A stretch of DNA of 64,000 bases, from NCBI GenBank assembly GCA_027486655.1, contig JAIXOR010000072.1, positions 62,001 through 126,000 on the forward strand, given 5' to 3'. Numbering within the stretch: position 1 is the first letter of the stretch; each line of letters starts with the position of its first letter. A program made the position numbers and the translations under genes. The notes under the pieces were generated by a model. That model worked only from the letters and a program-made list of their open reading frames with translations. It was not told where the DNA came from and did no database searches. This document shows, piece by piece, positions 38,610 to 46,658 of this stretch. This DNA comes from Verrucomicrobiaceae bacterium. Lineage in GTDB: Bacteria; Verrucomicrobiota; Verrucomicrobiia; Verrucomicrobiales; Akkermansiaceae.

Positions 38610-38645
38610 AACCGGGAGGCCCATCGGGTCTCCCGGTTTTTTTTA
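38610..38645 (+). terminator. Rho-independent terminator after the pseudopilin gene
   Basis: AACCGGGAG (38610-38618) pairs with CTCCCGGTT (38630-38638), followed by eight consecutive T residues. It is a textbook terminator about 28 nt after the pseudopilin stop. Confidence 0.93.
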
Positions 38646-38687
38646 TTGCGCGGTGGTGATTCGTGGACGACGGATCGGCCATCCTGC

Positions 38688-39134
38688 ATGAGCGAAACCA
38701 GCGTGACCGCCGAAATTGTCCCGGAATTGGAGTATCAGGCCTCCCAAGCCTTCCTCCCGTATCCGGTCTCCACCCTGAGTCCGCCCATCATCCCGAACGA
38801 CCTCACCTCGTTCAAGTCGCGAGGCATTTCCGAAGTGCAGCGCGATCTCCAGCAGAAACTCGCGGAAATCCGTGACGAGTATCTGCGGGCCATCGATCAC
38901 TTCAATTGGAACAAACTCGTTTATGAAGCGGAGATCCGCTTCGAGCCCATCGTTGGCGGGGTGTATCACCTTTACGAGATGCGCCAGGGCCGGGCGCTCT
39001 CGATGATCGGTCCGGACCAATGGCCCCACCGGCATCTTGCCACGGTCCGCCTCAACGTGGACAGGCAGTGGCAGGTGGTCGAGACCGGCAAGGGAGTGGA
39101 CCCCCACCAGCTTTTCGGGGTGATCCCCGCCTGA
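38688..39134 (+). CDS. DUF2452-family protein
   Basis: This 148-residue soluble protein has a central conserved block, YEAEIRFEPIVGGVYHLYEM followed by LSMIGPDQWP, which I recognise as the DUF2452 family. The family has no established function. The N-terminal half has a helical stretch with IRDEYLRAIDHFNWNKLV. There is no signal peptide. The ATG at 38688 was chosen because the frame upstream crosses the terminator. Confidence 0.75.
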   Translation: MSETSVTAEIVPELEYQASQAFLPYPVSTLSPPIIPNDLTSFKSRGISEVQRDLQQKLAEIRDEYLRAIDHFNWNKLVYEAEIRFEPIVGGVYHLYEMRQGRALSMIGPDQWPHRHLATVRLNVDRQWQVVETGKGVDPHQLFGVIPA

Positions 39135-39143
39135 GTCTGGCTC

Positions 39144-39180
39144 TAAAAAAACCACCCGCGGAGGCTGCCTCCGGGGGTGG
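39144..39180 (-). terminator. Terminator for the SlyB-like lipoprotein gene (minus strand)
   Basis: Read on the minus strand, a GC-rich hairpin (39151-39180, CCACCC...GGAGGC with GCCTCC...GGGTGG) is followed by seven T residues. It sits about 30 nt beyond the stop of the minus-strand lipoprotein gene at 39210 and may also stop readthrough from the convergent DUF2452 gene. Confidence 0.85.
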
Positions 39181-39209
39181 GGGTTGAATCGGAGCGGGAG
39201 TTTTCCCGA

Positions 39210-39665
39210 TCAATGGGTCACGCGGTCGCGGCCACCGCTGATCAGCACGCGGACGCGGTCACCCACGGAGAACGACTCGCGGGGATTGACTTCCTGGACC
39301 ACGGAGATGGTGCCTCCTTGATCGAGTTTCACCTGGATTTCGATGCCCTGGCGGGAGTTCACGCCTTTCTCGATGTGGGAACCTGCGACCATGCCGAGTG
39401 CGGCACCACCCACGGTGGCGGCGGTGCGTCCCGAGCCTCCGCCGATTTGGTTGCCGAGGACACCACCGGCGACTCCGCCGAGCACGCTGCCCGCGGTGTT
39501 GCCACCTTCGATTTTCACGTAGCGGATGGAGGTGACGCGACCGGTGCGAACGGCCTGCGCCTGCCCGGCTTCACTGCGGGAATAGGTGTCGCCGGTGAGG
39601 GAATCCTGCGCGCAGGAGGTGAACAGCACGGAGACGATGGCAAGGGGTAGAAGTTTTTGTATCAT
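39210..39665 (-). CDS. SlyB-like glycine-zipper outer membrane lipoprotein
   Basis: This 151-residue lipoprotein has a lipobox (VSVLFTSC). The middle is a glycine-zipper 2TM region (AGSVLGGVAGGVLGNQIGGG, then TVGGAALGMVAGSHIEK) that forms a hairpin in the outer membrane. The C-terminal beta part (IQVKLDQGGTISVVQ) is typical of SlyB/Pcp proteins. These lipoproteins stabilise the outer membrane. The ATG at 39665 was chosen because it opens the signal peptide; the longer frame to 39971 overlaps the divergent lipoprotein gene. Confidence 0.88.
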   Translation of the reverse strand: MIQKLLPLAIVSVLFTSCAQDSLTGDTYSRSEAGQAQAVRTGRVTSIRYVKIEGGNTAGSVLGGVAGGVLGNQIGGGSGRTAATVGGAALGMVAGSHIEKGVNSRQGIEIQVKLDQGGTISVVQEVNPRESFSVGDRVRVLISGGRDRVTH

Positions 39666-39773
39666 CGTCAGAACGCATCGCACGAGGGCCGGATGTTGTA
39701 AAGCCGTAAGCTGGCTGCCGAGGGATCCTTCCGGGTGCTTGCCAGACCGGCTTGGGATATGATCTGCTGCAGC

Positions 39774-40619
39774 ATGTTTCATGGTCATGCCGCCGTCTGC
39801 CTGCTCTTGCTGTGGATGCTCAATTCCTGTGGTGGCGGTTACGGCCGGGTGGGGCTGCATGAGGCGCCGAAGATCGTCAACGTCTCTTCCTACGATCCGA
39901 AGGAGCGCCAGCGGGAAGGGGAGTCGTTCTCGCCCACGGATGTCTCCGCGCTCAAGAGAAATGGTGCCCACGGCTTGATTGCCCGCTGTGGCAAGGGGCT
40001 GGTGGCGGATGAGAAATGCGCGGATTTCCTCAGTTCGTCGGACCGGCAGGGGATGAAGCTTGGAACCTACTACTTCGTTCTCAAGTCACAGGATCCGGTG
40101 GCACAGGCGGATCATTATATCAGTCTCCTGCGGGGAATCGCCGCTGCGAGGGGTTTGTCCGGCAGACGCATCCTGCTGGTGGGGGATTTTGATACCAAGT
40201 CCAGCCCCGAGGATTTGGTGGCTTTTGTGGATCGCATCGAGGAACGCACGGGCGTGCTGCCAGCCATCTATCTGGAGAACAGCGACCGGCTGCGCGAGTC
40301 GCTCAGCCGTGCCACTCCGGCGCAGAAGAAACGGCTTTGTGAGTGCCCGTATTGGATCGCGCTCTATGCCCCTCTTCCTGGCTTTGAGAATCCGGAGAAG
40401 TTGATGAAATCCTATGGCATCTGGAACGACTGGGCGATGTGGCAGTATGCGGGCGTCGAGTGGTCCGGCCGCTCGGTGCCGAAGCACTATCATTTCGGAC
40501 CGTGGAAAGCCCCCGCCTATTTCGGTTCGATGGACCGGCCGCTGGAGCACAATGCATTCAACGGCGACGAGGGCGACCTCGAGGATTTCTGGGAGCGCCA
40601 CTCGTGGGTGGTGCGCTGA
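39774..40619 (+). CDS. GH25-like (lysozyme-fold) lipoprotein
   Basis: This 281-residue protein has a lipobox (LLLWMLNSC). Its barrel resembles glycoside hydrolase family 25 muramidases: GTYYFVLKSQDPVAQADHYISL, ILLVGDFDTK, AIYLENSDRL, YWIALY and WAMWQYAG follow the order of conserved family strands. In GH25 the active site is usually a DxE motif; here the equivalent is GDFD, so the proton donor Glu appears replaced by Asp. The N-terminal Asp position is also unusual (NVSSYD). It may be a weakened or altered muramidase, or a cell-wall-binding protein. It is divergent from the SlyB-like gene, so the two lipoproteins share a promoter region. Confidence 0.7.
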   Translation: MFHGHAAVCLLLLWMLNSCGGGYGRVGLHEAPKIVNVSSYDPKERQREGESFSPTDVSALKRNGAHGLIARCGKGLVADEKCADFLSSSDRQGMKLGTYYFVLKSQDPVAQADHYISLLRGIAAARGLSGRRILLVGDFDTKSSPEDLVAFVDRIEERTGVLPAIYLENSDRLRESLSRATPAQKKRLCECPYWIALYAPLPGFENPEKLMKSYGIWNDWAMWQYAGVEWSGRSVPKHYHFGPWKAPAYFGSMDRPLEHNAFNGDEGDLEDFWERHSWVVR

Positions 40620-40624
40620 GCGTT

Positions 40625-42169
40625 TCAGCGGCCGAGAATCCGCGCGGTGGTTTCCGCATCCACGACCTCGCAGGAGCGGTAGCCTTCGCCTTGCGCCGGG
40701 ATGGTCATGAGCAGGGCGTCGCGTTCGAAAGAAGAAGGGAAATCCAGCCCGATGAGGGCGCGGCCGACGCGTTCGCCGGACTGACGGTAGTTGAAGTAAC
40801 AAAGATTGGCGTTTCCCTGGATCCGGCGGCCGAGGAAATCGTGGAGCGCGCCCGGACGTTCGTAGAAGTCGAGCCTCAGGAATGCCGGATTCTGCAACAG
40901 ATCGCCACGCAGGGGGATGGCCCTGAAGTTGGCATCCACCGCACCTGTTAGATCCTGCCACACGAATCCGCCCCCATCCAGACGGGCGACCACCTCGTCG
41001 AGGATGTCCATGCTTTCCGCACTGATGGTGAAGACAGGCCACGCCTCCAGATCGTGGGATTTTCCGTATTGGAAGTCGGCGATGTTCACCCCTGCGAAAC
41101 AGGAGTCCAGCAGGCCGAGCATGGTGCCCGGTTTCTCGGGGATGCGGATCCGCAGTGTGCGGCTCGCCTGGTCGGCCGCGCCGATCGATTGGGCGATGAT
41201 GCCGATCTGCAGGAAGTCGATGTTGGCTCCACACAGGATGACGAGGACTTTCCTGCCGGCAAGCCGGGCACGGTTCTTGAGCACGGCGGCGAGGCCCATG
41301 GCACCGGCGGGTTCCGAGATGCATCGCAGTCCGTCCCAGAGCACACGCATGGCATGGCGGACCTCGTCGTTGGTCACGGTCTCGATGCCGTCCAGCGTGT
41401 CGCGGCAGATCTGATAGGGGAGGGTGCCCGCTTTTCTCACCGCGGTGCCGTCGCAGAACAGATCGACCTGTCCGAGATCCACGGGGGAACCGCTCTCGAT
41501 GGCGGCCTTCATCGATGCCTGGCCGATGCCTTCCACGCCGGTGATGCGGATATCCGGCCAGTAGGTCTTGAGCCAGCCGGAAACGCCCGCGGCCATGCCG
41601 CCTCCGCCGATCTGGAGATAGGCGGCGTCGAAGGGACCCTGCCCCGAAAGAACGACTTCATCGGCAAGGGTTCCCTGGCCGGCCATGACGAGCAGGTCGT
41701 CGTAGGCGTGGATGTAAACCGCACCGGTCTGCTCTTCCTCACGTCTGGCCGCCTGGACGGCATCGTCGTAAGCATCACCGGACAGATGGATGGTCACGAA
41801 GTCACCGCCGTGGCGGAGCACCGCATTTTGCTTCACCCGGGGAGTGGAGCGGGGCATGTGGATGCGGGCGTGGATCCCGAGGGTTTTCGCAGCGAGGGCC
41901 ACCCCTTGGGCATGGTTGCCTGCGGAGGCGGTGACGACGCCGCGTTTCGCCTCACCGGGACTGAGCACGGCCATGCGGTTGCAGGCACCCCGCCATTTGT
42001 AGGACTTCACGGCGGAGAGATCCTCGCGCTTCACCCAGATTTCCGGGCCGGGGCCCGGAAGGTCGAGCTTCTCAAGCGGGGTGGGTCTGCCGAAGCGATA
42101 GACCCGCTCGCGGGCAAACAGGATCTCCTGGCGCAGGCGGCGGTCGAGTGGCAGTTCCCCGGAGTCCAT
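40625..42169 (-). CDS. ilvA: Threonine ammonia-lyase, biosynthetic
   Basis: This enzyme deaminates threonine to 2-oxobutanoate, the first committed step of isoleucine synthesis. The 514-residue protein has the PLP-binding Lys (K58) in VKSYKWRGA, the ASAGNHAQG substrate loop and the phosphate-binding IGGGGMAAG. A C-terminal regulatory part of about 180 residues holds two ACT-like modules (IPEKPGTMLGLLD and DFYERPGALHDFLG), as in long, isoleucine-inhibited IlvA. Length matches that class. It converges on the GH25-like gene with 5 bp between. Confidence 0.94.
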   Translation of the reverse strand: MDSGELPLDRRLRQEILFARERVYRFGRPTPLEKLDLPGPGPEIWVKREDLSAVKSYKWRGACNRMAVLSPGEAKRGVVTASAGNHAQGVALAAKTLGIHARIHMPRSTPRVKQNAVLRHGGDFVTIHLSGDAYDDAVQAARREEEQTGAVYIHAYDDLLVMAGQGTLADEVVLSGQGPFDAAYLQIGGGGMAAGVSGWLKTYWPDIRITGVEGIGQASMKAAIESGSPVDLGQVDLFCDGTAVRKAGTLPYQICRDTLDGIETVTNDEVRHAMRVLWDGLRCISEPAGAMGLAAVLKNRARLAGRKVLVILCGANIDFLQIGIIAQSIGAADQASRTLRIRIPEKPGTMLGLLDSCFAGVNIADFQYGKSHDLEAWPVFTISAESMDILDEVVARLDGGGFVWQDLTGAVDANFRAIPLRGDLLQNPAFLRLDFYERPGALHDFLGRRIQGNANLCYFNYRQSGERVGRALIGLDFPSSFERDALLMTIPAQGEGYRSCEVVDAETTARILGR

Positions 42170-42203
42170 GGCGGAGGAAGGCGCGGCGTGCGCCGGACGC
42201 GGA

Positions 42204-43388
42204 TCAGGCGATCGAGGGCACCTTCACGCCGGTGTCGGTGTCGGCATCATAGTCCACGCCCTCCAGGCCGAAGCCGAAGAGCTTGAGGAAGCTTTTCTGA
42301 TAGCCGTCGAAGTCGGCGAGTTCCTTGAGGTTTTCGGTATCCACCTTCGCCCAGTTTTCGATCACCGGTTGCTGGACCTTTGCGTCCATTTCCCAGTCAT
42401 CGAGGCGGATGCGGCCGACTTCATCCGGTTGCGGTGAAGTGAGGCGCTCGCGGAAGAGCCGGTCCATTTGTTCGATGCAATCCTCGTGGGTGCCCTGGGC
42501 TTTCATGACCTTGTAGAGCAGCGAGATGTAGAGCGGCACGACGGGGATGGCGGAGCTGGCCTGGGTGACGAGCGCCTTGTTGACGGAAACCCAGGCCTTG
42601 CCGCCGAGCGGGGCGAGCTTTGCATCGAGGGCGCGCTGAACCCGCTCCAGATCCTCCTTGGCCTTGCCGATGGTGCCGTTTTTGTAAATCGGCCAGGTGA
42701 TGTCCGGTCCGATGTAGGAATAGGCCAGCGTCTGGGTGCCGGGGGCGATGAGGTTTTCCGAGAGCAGGGCGTCGATCCACATTTCCCAATCCTCGCCACC
42801 CATCACGGCCACGGTGTTGGCCACGTCGTCGCCCTCGGCGGGCTGGATGGTGACGTCATCGACGACGCCGGTGGTGGTGTTGAGGTTCTTGTTGGTGTAG
42901 CTCTCGCCGATCGGCTTGAGCACGGACTTGAAAACCTCGCCGGTTTTCGGATGGGTGCGGCGCGGGGAGGCGAGTGAGTAGATCACGCAGTCGACCTGGC
43001 CGAGATCCGCCTTGATGGCGGCGACGACCTCCGCCTTCATTTCATCCGAGAAGGCGTCGCCATTGAAGGATTTGGCGTAGAGCCCGGCGGCGAGGGCTTC
43101 TTTTTCGAAAGCTGCGGAGTTGTACCACCCTGCGGTGCCGCACTTGTCGGGCTCGCCGGGTTTCTCAAAGAATACCCCGATGGTGGCGGCACCGGATCCG
43201 AAGGCGGCGGCGATGCGCGAGGCCAGGCCGTAGCCGGTCGAGGAGCCGATCACCAGCACCTTCCTCGGCCCGTCCGCGATGGGGCCGCGGCTGCGGACGA
43301 TGGAGACCTGCTCCGAGACGTGCTTGGCGCAGCCGTCTGGGTGGGCGGTGGTGCAAATGAATCCGCGAATCTTGGGAGCAACGATCAT
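42204..43388 (-). CDS. fabV: Trans-2-enoyl-ACP/CoA reductase
   Basis: This enzyme carries out the last reduction of fatty acid elongation, in place of FabI. The 394-residue protein has the N-terminal IVAPKIRGFICTTAHP block, the NAD-binding VLVIGSSTGYGLASRI, and the FabV active-site Tyr-x8-Lys arrangement in WPIYKNGTIGKAK. Length fits the family (about 400), longer than FabI. The ATG at 43388 matches the conserved N-terminus; the frame is open to 43439. FabV enzymes are known for low sensitivity to triclosan. It is divergent from the GYF-domain gene, with 109 bp between. Confidence 0.95.
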   Translation of the reverse strand: MIVAPKIRGFICTTAHPDGCAKHVSEQVSIVRSRGPIADGPRKVLVIGSSTGYGLASRIAAAFGSGAATIGVFFEKPGEPDKCGTAGWYNSAAFEKEALAAGLYAKSFNGDAFSDEMKAEVVAAIKADLGQVDCVIYSLASPRRTHPKTGEVFKSVLKPIGESYTNKNLNTTTGVVDDVTIQPAEGDDVANTVAVMGGEDWEMWIDALLSENLIAPGTQTLAYSYIGPDITWPIYKNGTIGKAKEDLERVQRALDAKLAPLGGKAWVSVNKALVTQASSAIPVVPLYISLLYKVMKAQGTHEDCIEQMDRLFRERLTSPQPDEVGRIRLDDWEMDAKVQQPVIENWAKVDTENLKELADFDGYQKSFLKLFGFGLEGVDYDADTDTGVKVPSIA

Positions 43389-43497
43389 GATGCGCGGAGG
43401 GTAATGGGCGGGGACGTCGTGGCAATCCTGTTTTGACACACAGGGAGGGGGCGAGATTCGGATTTACAGCAGCACGGGCAGGGGTGAAAACTCGGGA

Positions 43498-44016
43498 GTG
43501 CCAAACGAGTGGTATTTCTCCAAAAACCTCACCCAGATGGGGCCGGTGGACGAATCGGAACTGCGCTCGAAAATCGCCGCGGGTGAGGTCCTGCCGACCG
43601 ACAAGGTTTGGACGGAGGGCATGGCGGATTGGAAGGTCGTGTCGGAGGTCGATGCGCTCAGTGCCGGTCTTCCATTGAGGGTTCCGGCCGGACCGGCGTC
43701 GCCTTACTCACCGCCCACCCAGGCATCGACTCCGGGCCCGACCGTCTCGCCGCCCACTTCGGGGCTGGCCATCGCCAGTCTGGTCTGCGGTCTCGTGGGG
43801 CTGATCAGCTGCAGTTTTCTGACCGGAATTCCCGCGGTGATCTGCGGACATCTTGCCCTTTCAAGGATCCAGTCCTCATCCGGGGCCCTCGGTGGCAGGA
43901 CGCTGGCGGTGGTTGGCTTGATCTCCGGATACATGTGCCTGATCGTCATTGCCTTCGTCGTGATCGGAATGTTGATGGTGGTTCTTGTCGGGCAAAGCAT
44001 CCCCCATGCACCGTGA
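43498..44016 (+). CDS. GYF_2 and DUF4190 domain membrane protein
   Basis: This 172-residue protein begins with a GYF_2-type domain (WYFSKNLTQMGPVDESEL, LPTDKVWTEGMADWK), a peptide-binding fold. A Pro-rich linker leads to two membrane helices with DUF4190 features (LAIASLVCGLVGLISC, GRTLAVVGLISGYMCLIVI). The start is GTG at 43498; it is needed to complete the GYF domain. The gene overlaps the next by 11 bp. The role is unknown. Confidence 0.75.
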   Translation: MPNEWYFSKNLTQMGPVDESELRSKIAAGEVLPTDKVWTEGMADWKVVSEVDALSAGLPLRVPAGPASPYSPPTQASTPGPTVSPPTSGLAIASLVCGLVGLISCSFLTGIPAVICGHLALSRIQSSSGALGGRTLAVVGLISGYMCLIVIAFVVIGMLMVVLVGQSIPHAP

Positions 44017-44416
44017 CCGCGCATTGGCTGTTGCCTTGATCGCTTTGATCGGGGTGCTGGGGATGGTTTTCCTGCATCAGCGCGGGCCGGCTGGCATGCC
44101 ATGGTTTCCCGGTTGCCTGTTCCACCGCCTCACCGGGCTGGATTGTCCGGGCTGCGGCATGACCCGTGCCACGCACGCGGCTCTTCACGGCCGCTTGATG
44201 GAGGCCTTCCGATTCAATCCGCTGGGCATGATCCTTCTGCCGGTGCTGCTCGCCTGGCTGGCCGCGATGCTGCCCGCTTGGCTGCGCGGCAGGCCGATCC
44301 GCCCGTCCGGTCCGGTGCTGTCCCGCATGGTGCGCTGGGGGCTGGGGCTGATTCTGGTTTTCTGGTTCGTTCGCAACCTTCCATTCTGGCCATTTCCGCT
44401 GCTTTCTCCCCCTTAA
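44006..44416 (+). CDS. DUF2752 small membrane protein
   Basis: This 136-residue integral membrane protein carries the DUF2752 signature: CLFHRLTGLDCPGCGMTRA, with a CPGC pair just before the second helix, then FRFNPLGMILLPVLLAW. Three membrane segments are visible. The family is widespread and of unknown function. It overlaps the upstream GYF-domain gene by 11 bp (start ATG at 44006), so translation is probably coupled. Confidence 0.8.
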   Translation: MHRDRALAVALIALIGVLGMVFLHQRGPAGMPWFPGCLFHRLTGLDCPGCGMTRATHAALHGRLMEAFRFNPLGMILLPVLLAWLAAMLPAWLRGRPIRPSGPVLSRMVRWGLGLILVFWFVRNLPFWPFPLLSPP

Positions 44417-44430
44417 TCCGCGAATCCGGG

Positions 44431-44446
44431 CCTTGCGAAGGCAAGG
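44431..44446 (+). other. Small stable hairpin before pdxJ
   Basis: CCTTGC (44431-44436) pairs with GCAAGG (44441-44446) around a GAAG loop, followed by purine-rich GGGAGGGG. There is no T run, so it is not a rho-independent terminator. It lies 21 nt before the pdxJ start and could affect translation or RNA processing between the membrane-protein genes and the metabolic genes. Confidence 0.35.
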
Positions 44447-44467
44447 GGGAGGGGCTATGCCGCTCGC

Positions 44468-45220
44468 ATGTCTTTGCTTTTGGGAGTCAATCTGGATCAC
44501 GTCGCCACCCTTCGCCAGGCCCGCTATGCGCGGACTCCGGACTCCCCGAATGCGGAACCGTGCCCGGTGGTCGCCGGACACGACGCCCTGGCTGGCGGTG
44601 CGGACTCGCTGACCATCCACGTGCGCGGAGACCGCCGCCACATGCAGGATGCAGATGCTTTCCGACTGCGTGAGGAGGTCGGACTGCCGATCAACCTGGA
44701 GATGGGCGTCACCGAGGAAATGGTGGGACTGGCCTTGAAGTTGAAACCGGACTTCGCCTGCCTCGTCCCGGAATCCCGACTTGAAATCACCACCGAGGGC
44801 GGGCTCGACGTGCTGGCCGGCTTCGACCGCATCCGCATGGTGGTCGCCCGGCTCCAGGACGCGGGCATCAAGGTGAGCCTCTTCATCGACCCGGACACCA
44901 AGCAGGTGGAGGCTGCCGCGGAAACCTGCGCGGAAATGATCGAACTGCACACCGGCTGTTTCGCCAATGCCGTGGGCGATGCGGTGGATCCGGAAATCGA
45001 ACGCCTCGCCATCGCCGCCCGTGCAGGGCATTCCAGCGCCCTCCAAGTCAATGCCGGACATGGCATCAACTACACGAACATCGGGCGGGTGCTCGAACTG
45101 CCGCACCTTGCGGAACTCAACATCGGCCACTCGATTGTTTCCCGTGCCATGCGTGTCGGTCTCACCACCGCGGTGCGCGAAATGAAGGAGCTTATGGCCA
45201 AGTACCCGTCCGGCTCATGA
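44468..45220 (+). CDS. pdxJ: Pyridoxine 5'-phosphate synthase
   Basis: This enzyme condenses 1-deoxyxylulose 5-phosphate with 3-amino-2-oxopropyl phosphate to form pyridoxine 5'-phosphate in the DXP-dependent vitamin B6 pathway. The 250-residue protein has the family N-terminus LGVNLDHVATLRQAR, the IHVRGDRRHMQD block, NLEMGVTEEM, and the phosphate-binding VNAGHGINYTN and LNIGHSIVSRA. It overlaps acpS by ATGA; the pdxJ-acpS neighbourhood is a widespread conserved pair. Confidence 0.97.
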   Translation: MSLLLGVNLDHVATLRQARYARTPDSPNAEPCPVVAGHDALAGGADSLTIHVRGDRRHMQDADAFRLREEVGLPINLEMGVTEEMVGLALKLKPDFACLVPESRLEITTEGGLDVLAGFDRIRMVVARLQDAGIKVSLFIDPDTKQVEAAAETCAEMIELHTGCFANAVGDAVDPEIERLAIAARAGHSSALQVNAGHGINYTNIGRVLELPHLAELNIGHSIVSRAMRVGLTTAVREMKELMAKYPSGS

Positions 45221-45600
45221 GGGTGTTCGGGATCGGGATTGACGTCGTCGAGGTGGAGCGCATCGCATCCGCCATCGAGCGGCATGGCGAACCGTTCCTC
45301 GCCAGGCTCTTCACTCCAGACGAACGCGCCTATTGTGAGGCCCACCGCAAGCCGGCACCCCACTACGCGGCCCGCTTTGCCGCCAAGGAGGCGGTTTCCA
45401 AAGCCCTGGGAACCGGAATCGGGGGAAATGCCGGATTACTGGAAATGGAAGTGATCCGCCAGGCCTCCGGTGCGCCCGCCATCCGGCTTTCGGGCGCAGC
45501 GCAAGCCTTTGCCAACGACCAAGGAATCACCGAGATTCAGATCAGCCTCAGTCACACCGATCACTACGCGGCGGCCAACGCGATTGCCATCGCCGGCTGA
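45217..45600 (+). CDS. acpS: Holo-[acyl-carrier-protein] synthase
   Basis: This enzyme transfers phosphopantetheine from CoA to apo-ACP, activating fatty acid synthesis. The 127-residue protein has the two metal-binding motifs of AcpS: GIGIDVVEVERI (Asp9) and FAAKEAVSKALGTGI (Glu). The ISLSHTDHYAAA segment also fits. Length is exactly that of the family. Its start overlaps the pdxJ stop by 4 bp. Confidence 0.95.
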   Translation: MRVFGIGIDVVEVERIASAIERHGEPFLARLFTPDERAYCEAHRKPAPHYAARFAAKEAVSKALGTGIGGNAGLLEMEVIRQASGAPAIRLSGAAQAFANDQGITEIQISLSHTDHYAAANAIAIAG

Positions 45601-45619
45601 GCCCAACCCCATTGCCTCC

Positions 45620-46603
45620 ATGATCCGCCCACGCCGCAACCGCCGCAGTCCCGCCATCCGTTCGCTGGTCCGGGAAACCCAGCTCTCGCCCTCGGATTTC
45701 ATTCTGCCGATGTTTTTCCACGAGGATGATGAGGACACCCCCATCGCCTCGATGCCCGGGGTGACGCGTTGGTCGATCCCCAGCCTTGTGCGCGAGGCGG
45801 GCAAGGCCCATGCGCTCGGCATCCCGGCCGTCGTTCTCTTTCCGAAGATCGATGAAGCCCTCAAATCTCCCGAAGCCGACGAGTGTGCGAACGACGAGGG
45901 ACTCGTGCCGCGTGCCATCCGTGCCCTCAAGGCGGCGCATCCCTCGCTCTGCGTGATTACCGACGTGGCGCTGGATCCCTACAACTCGGATGGTCACGAT
46001 GGCCTGGTCCGCCGCGATGCCCGCGGGGAGCTTGTGATCCTCAATGACGAGACCATCGACGTGCTCCGCCAGCAGGCTGTCTGCCACGCCCGGGCCGGTG
46101 CCGACCTGGTGGCTCCCTCGGACATGATGGATGGCCGGGTCTCCTCCATCCGTGAGGCTCTCGACGACGAGGACTTCAGCGAGGTGGGCATCATGAGCTA
46201 CACCGCGAAGTATGCTTCCGCCCTCTATGGCCCGTTCCGCGGTGCACTCGATTCCGCGCCCAAGGAAGGGGACAAGAAAACCTATCAGATGGATCCCGCC
46301 AACGCCCGTGAGGCGGTGCGTGAAACGCTGCTCGATGAAGCCGAGGGAGCGGATATCCTGATGGTCAAACCGGCGGGCCTCTACCTGGATGTGATCGCCC
46401 GCGTGCGGGAAACGACCACGCTTCCGGTTGCGGCCTATCAGGTCAGCGGCGAGTATCTGATGATCCAGAGCGCCTGCGCAGCCGGGTGGCTCGACCACCG
46501 CTCCGTGGTGCTTGAGTCGCTCACCGCCATCAAACGCGCCGGTGCCTCGATGATTCTCACCTACTTCGCCGCACAGGCCGCCGCCTGGCTCCGCGAGGAG
46601 TGA
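45620..46603 (+). CDS. hemB: Delta-aminolevulinic acid dehydratase (porphobilinogen synthase)
   Basis: This enzyme joins two 5-aminolevulinate molecules to porphobilinogen in heme synthesis. The 327-residue protein has DFILPMFFHE, the active-site Lys in MSYTAKYASALYGPFR and the second, Schiff-base Lys in LMVKPAGLYLDVI. At the metal site the sequence is DVALDPYNSDGHDG, lacking the Cys cluster of zinc enzymes, so this is the magnesium-dependent, zinc-independent type. The ATG at 45620 matches the family start; it lies 19 nt after acpS. Confidence 0.95.
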   Translation: MIRPRRNRRSPAIRSLVRETQLSPSDFILPMFFHEDDEDTPIASMPGVTRWSIPSLVREAGKAHALGIPAVVLFPKIDEALKSPEADECANDEGLVPRAIRALKAAHPSLCVITDVALDPYNSDGHDGLVRRDARGELVILNDETIDVLRQQAVCHARAGADLVAPSDMMDGRVSSIREALDDEDFSEVGIMSYTAKYASALYGPFRGALDSAPKEGDKKTYQMDPANAREAVRETLLDEAEGADILMVKPAGLYLDVIARVRETTTLPVAAYQVSGEYLMIQSACAAGWLDHRSVVLESLTAIKRAGASMILTYFAAQAAAWLREE

Positions 46604-46658
46604 GGCATTTTCTTCGGGATTGCCCGATTCCTGATTTCTGCCAAACTACCATTCTGTC

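Noticed and set aside
41054-42286. 410-residue plus-strand open frame
   Set aside because: It is antisense to ilvA; no domain features.
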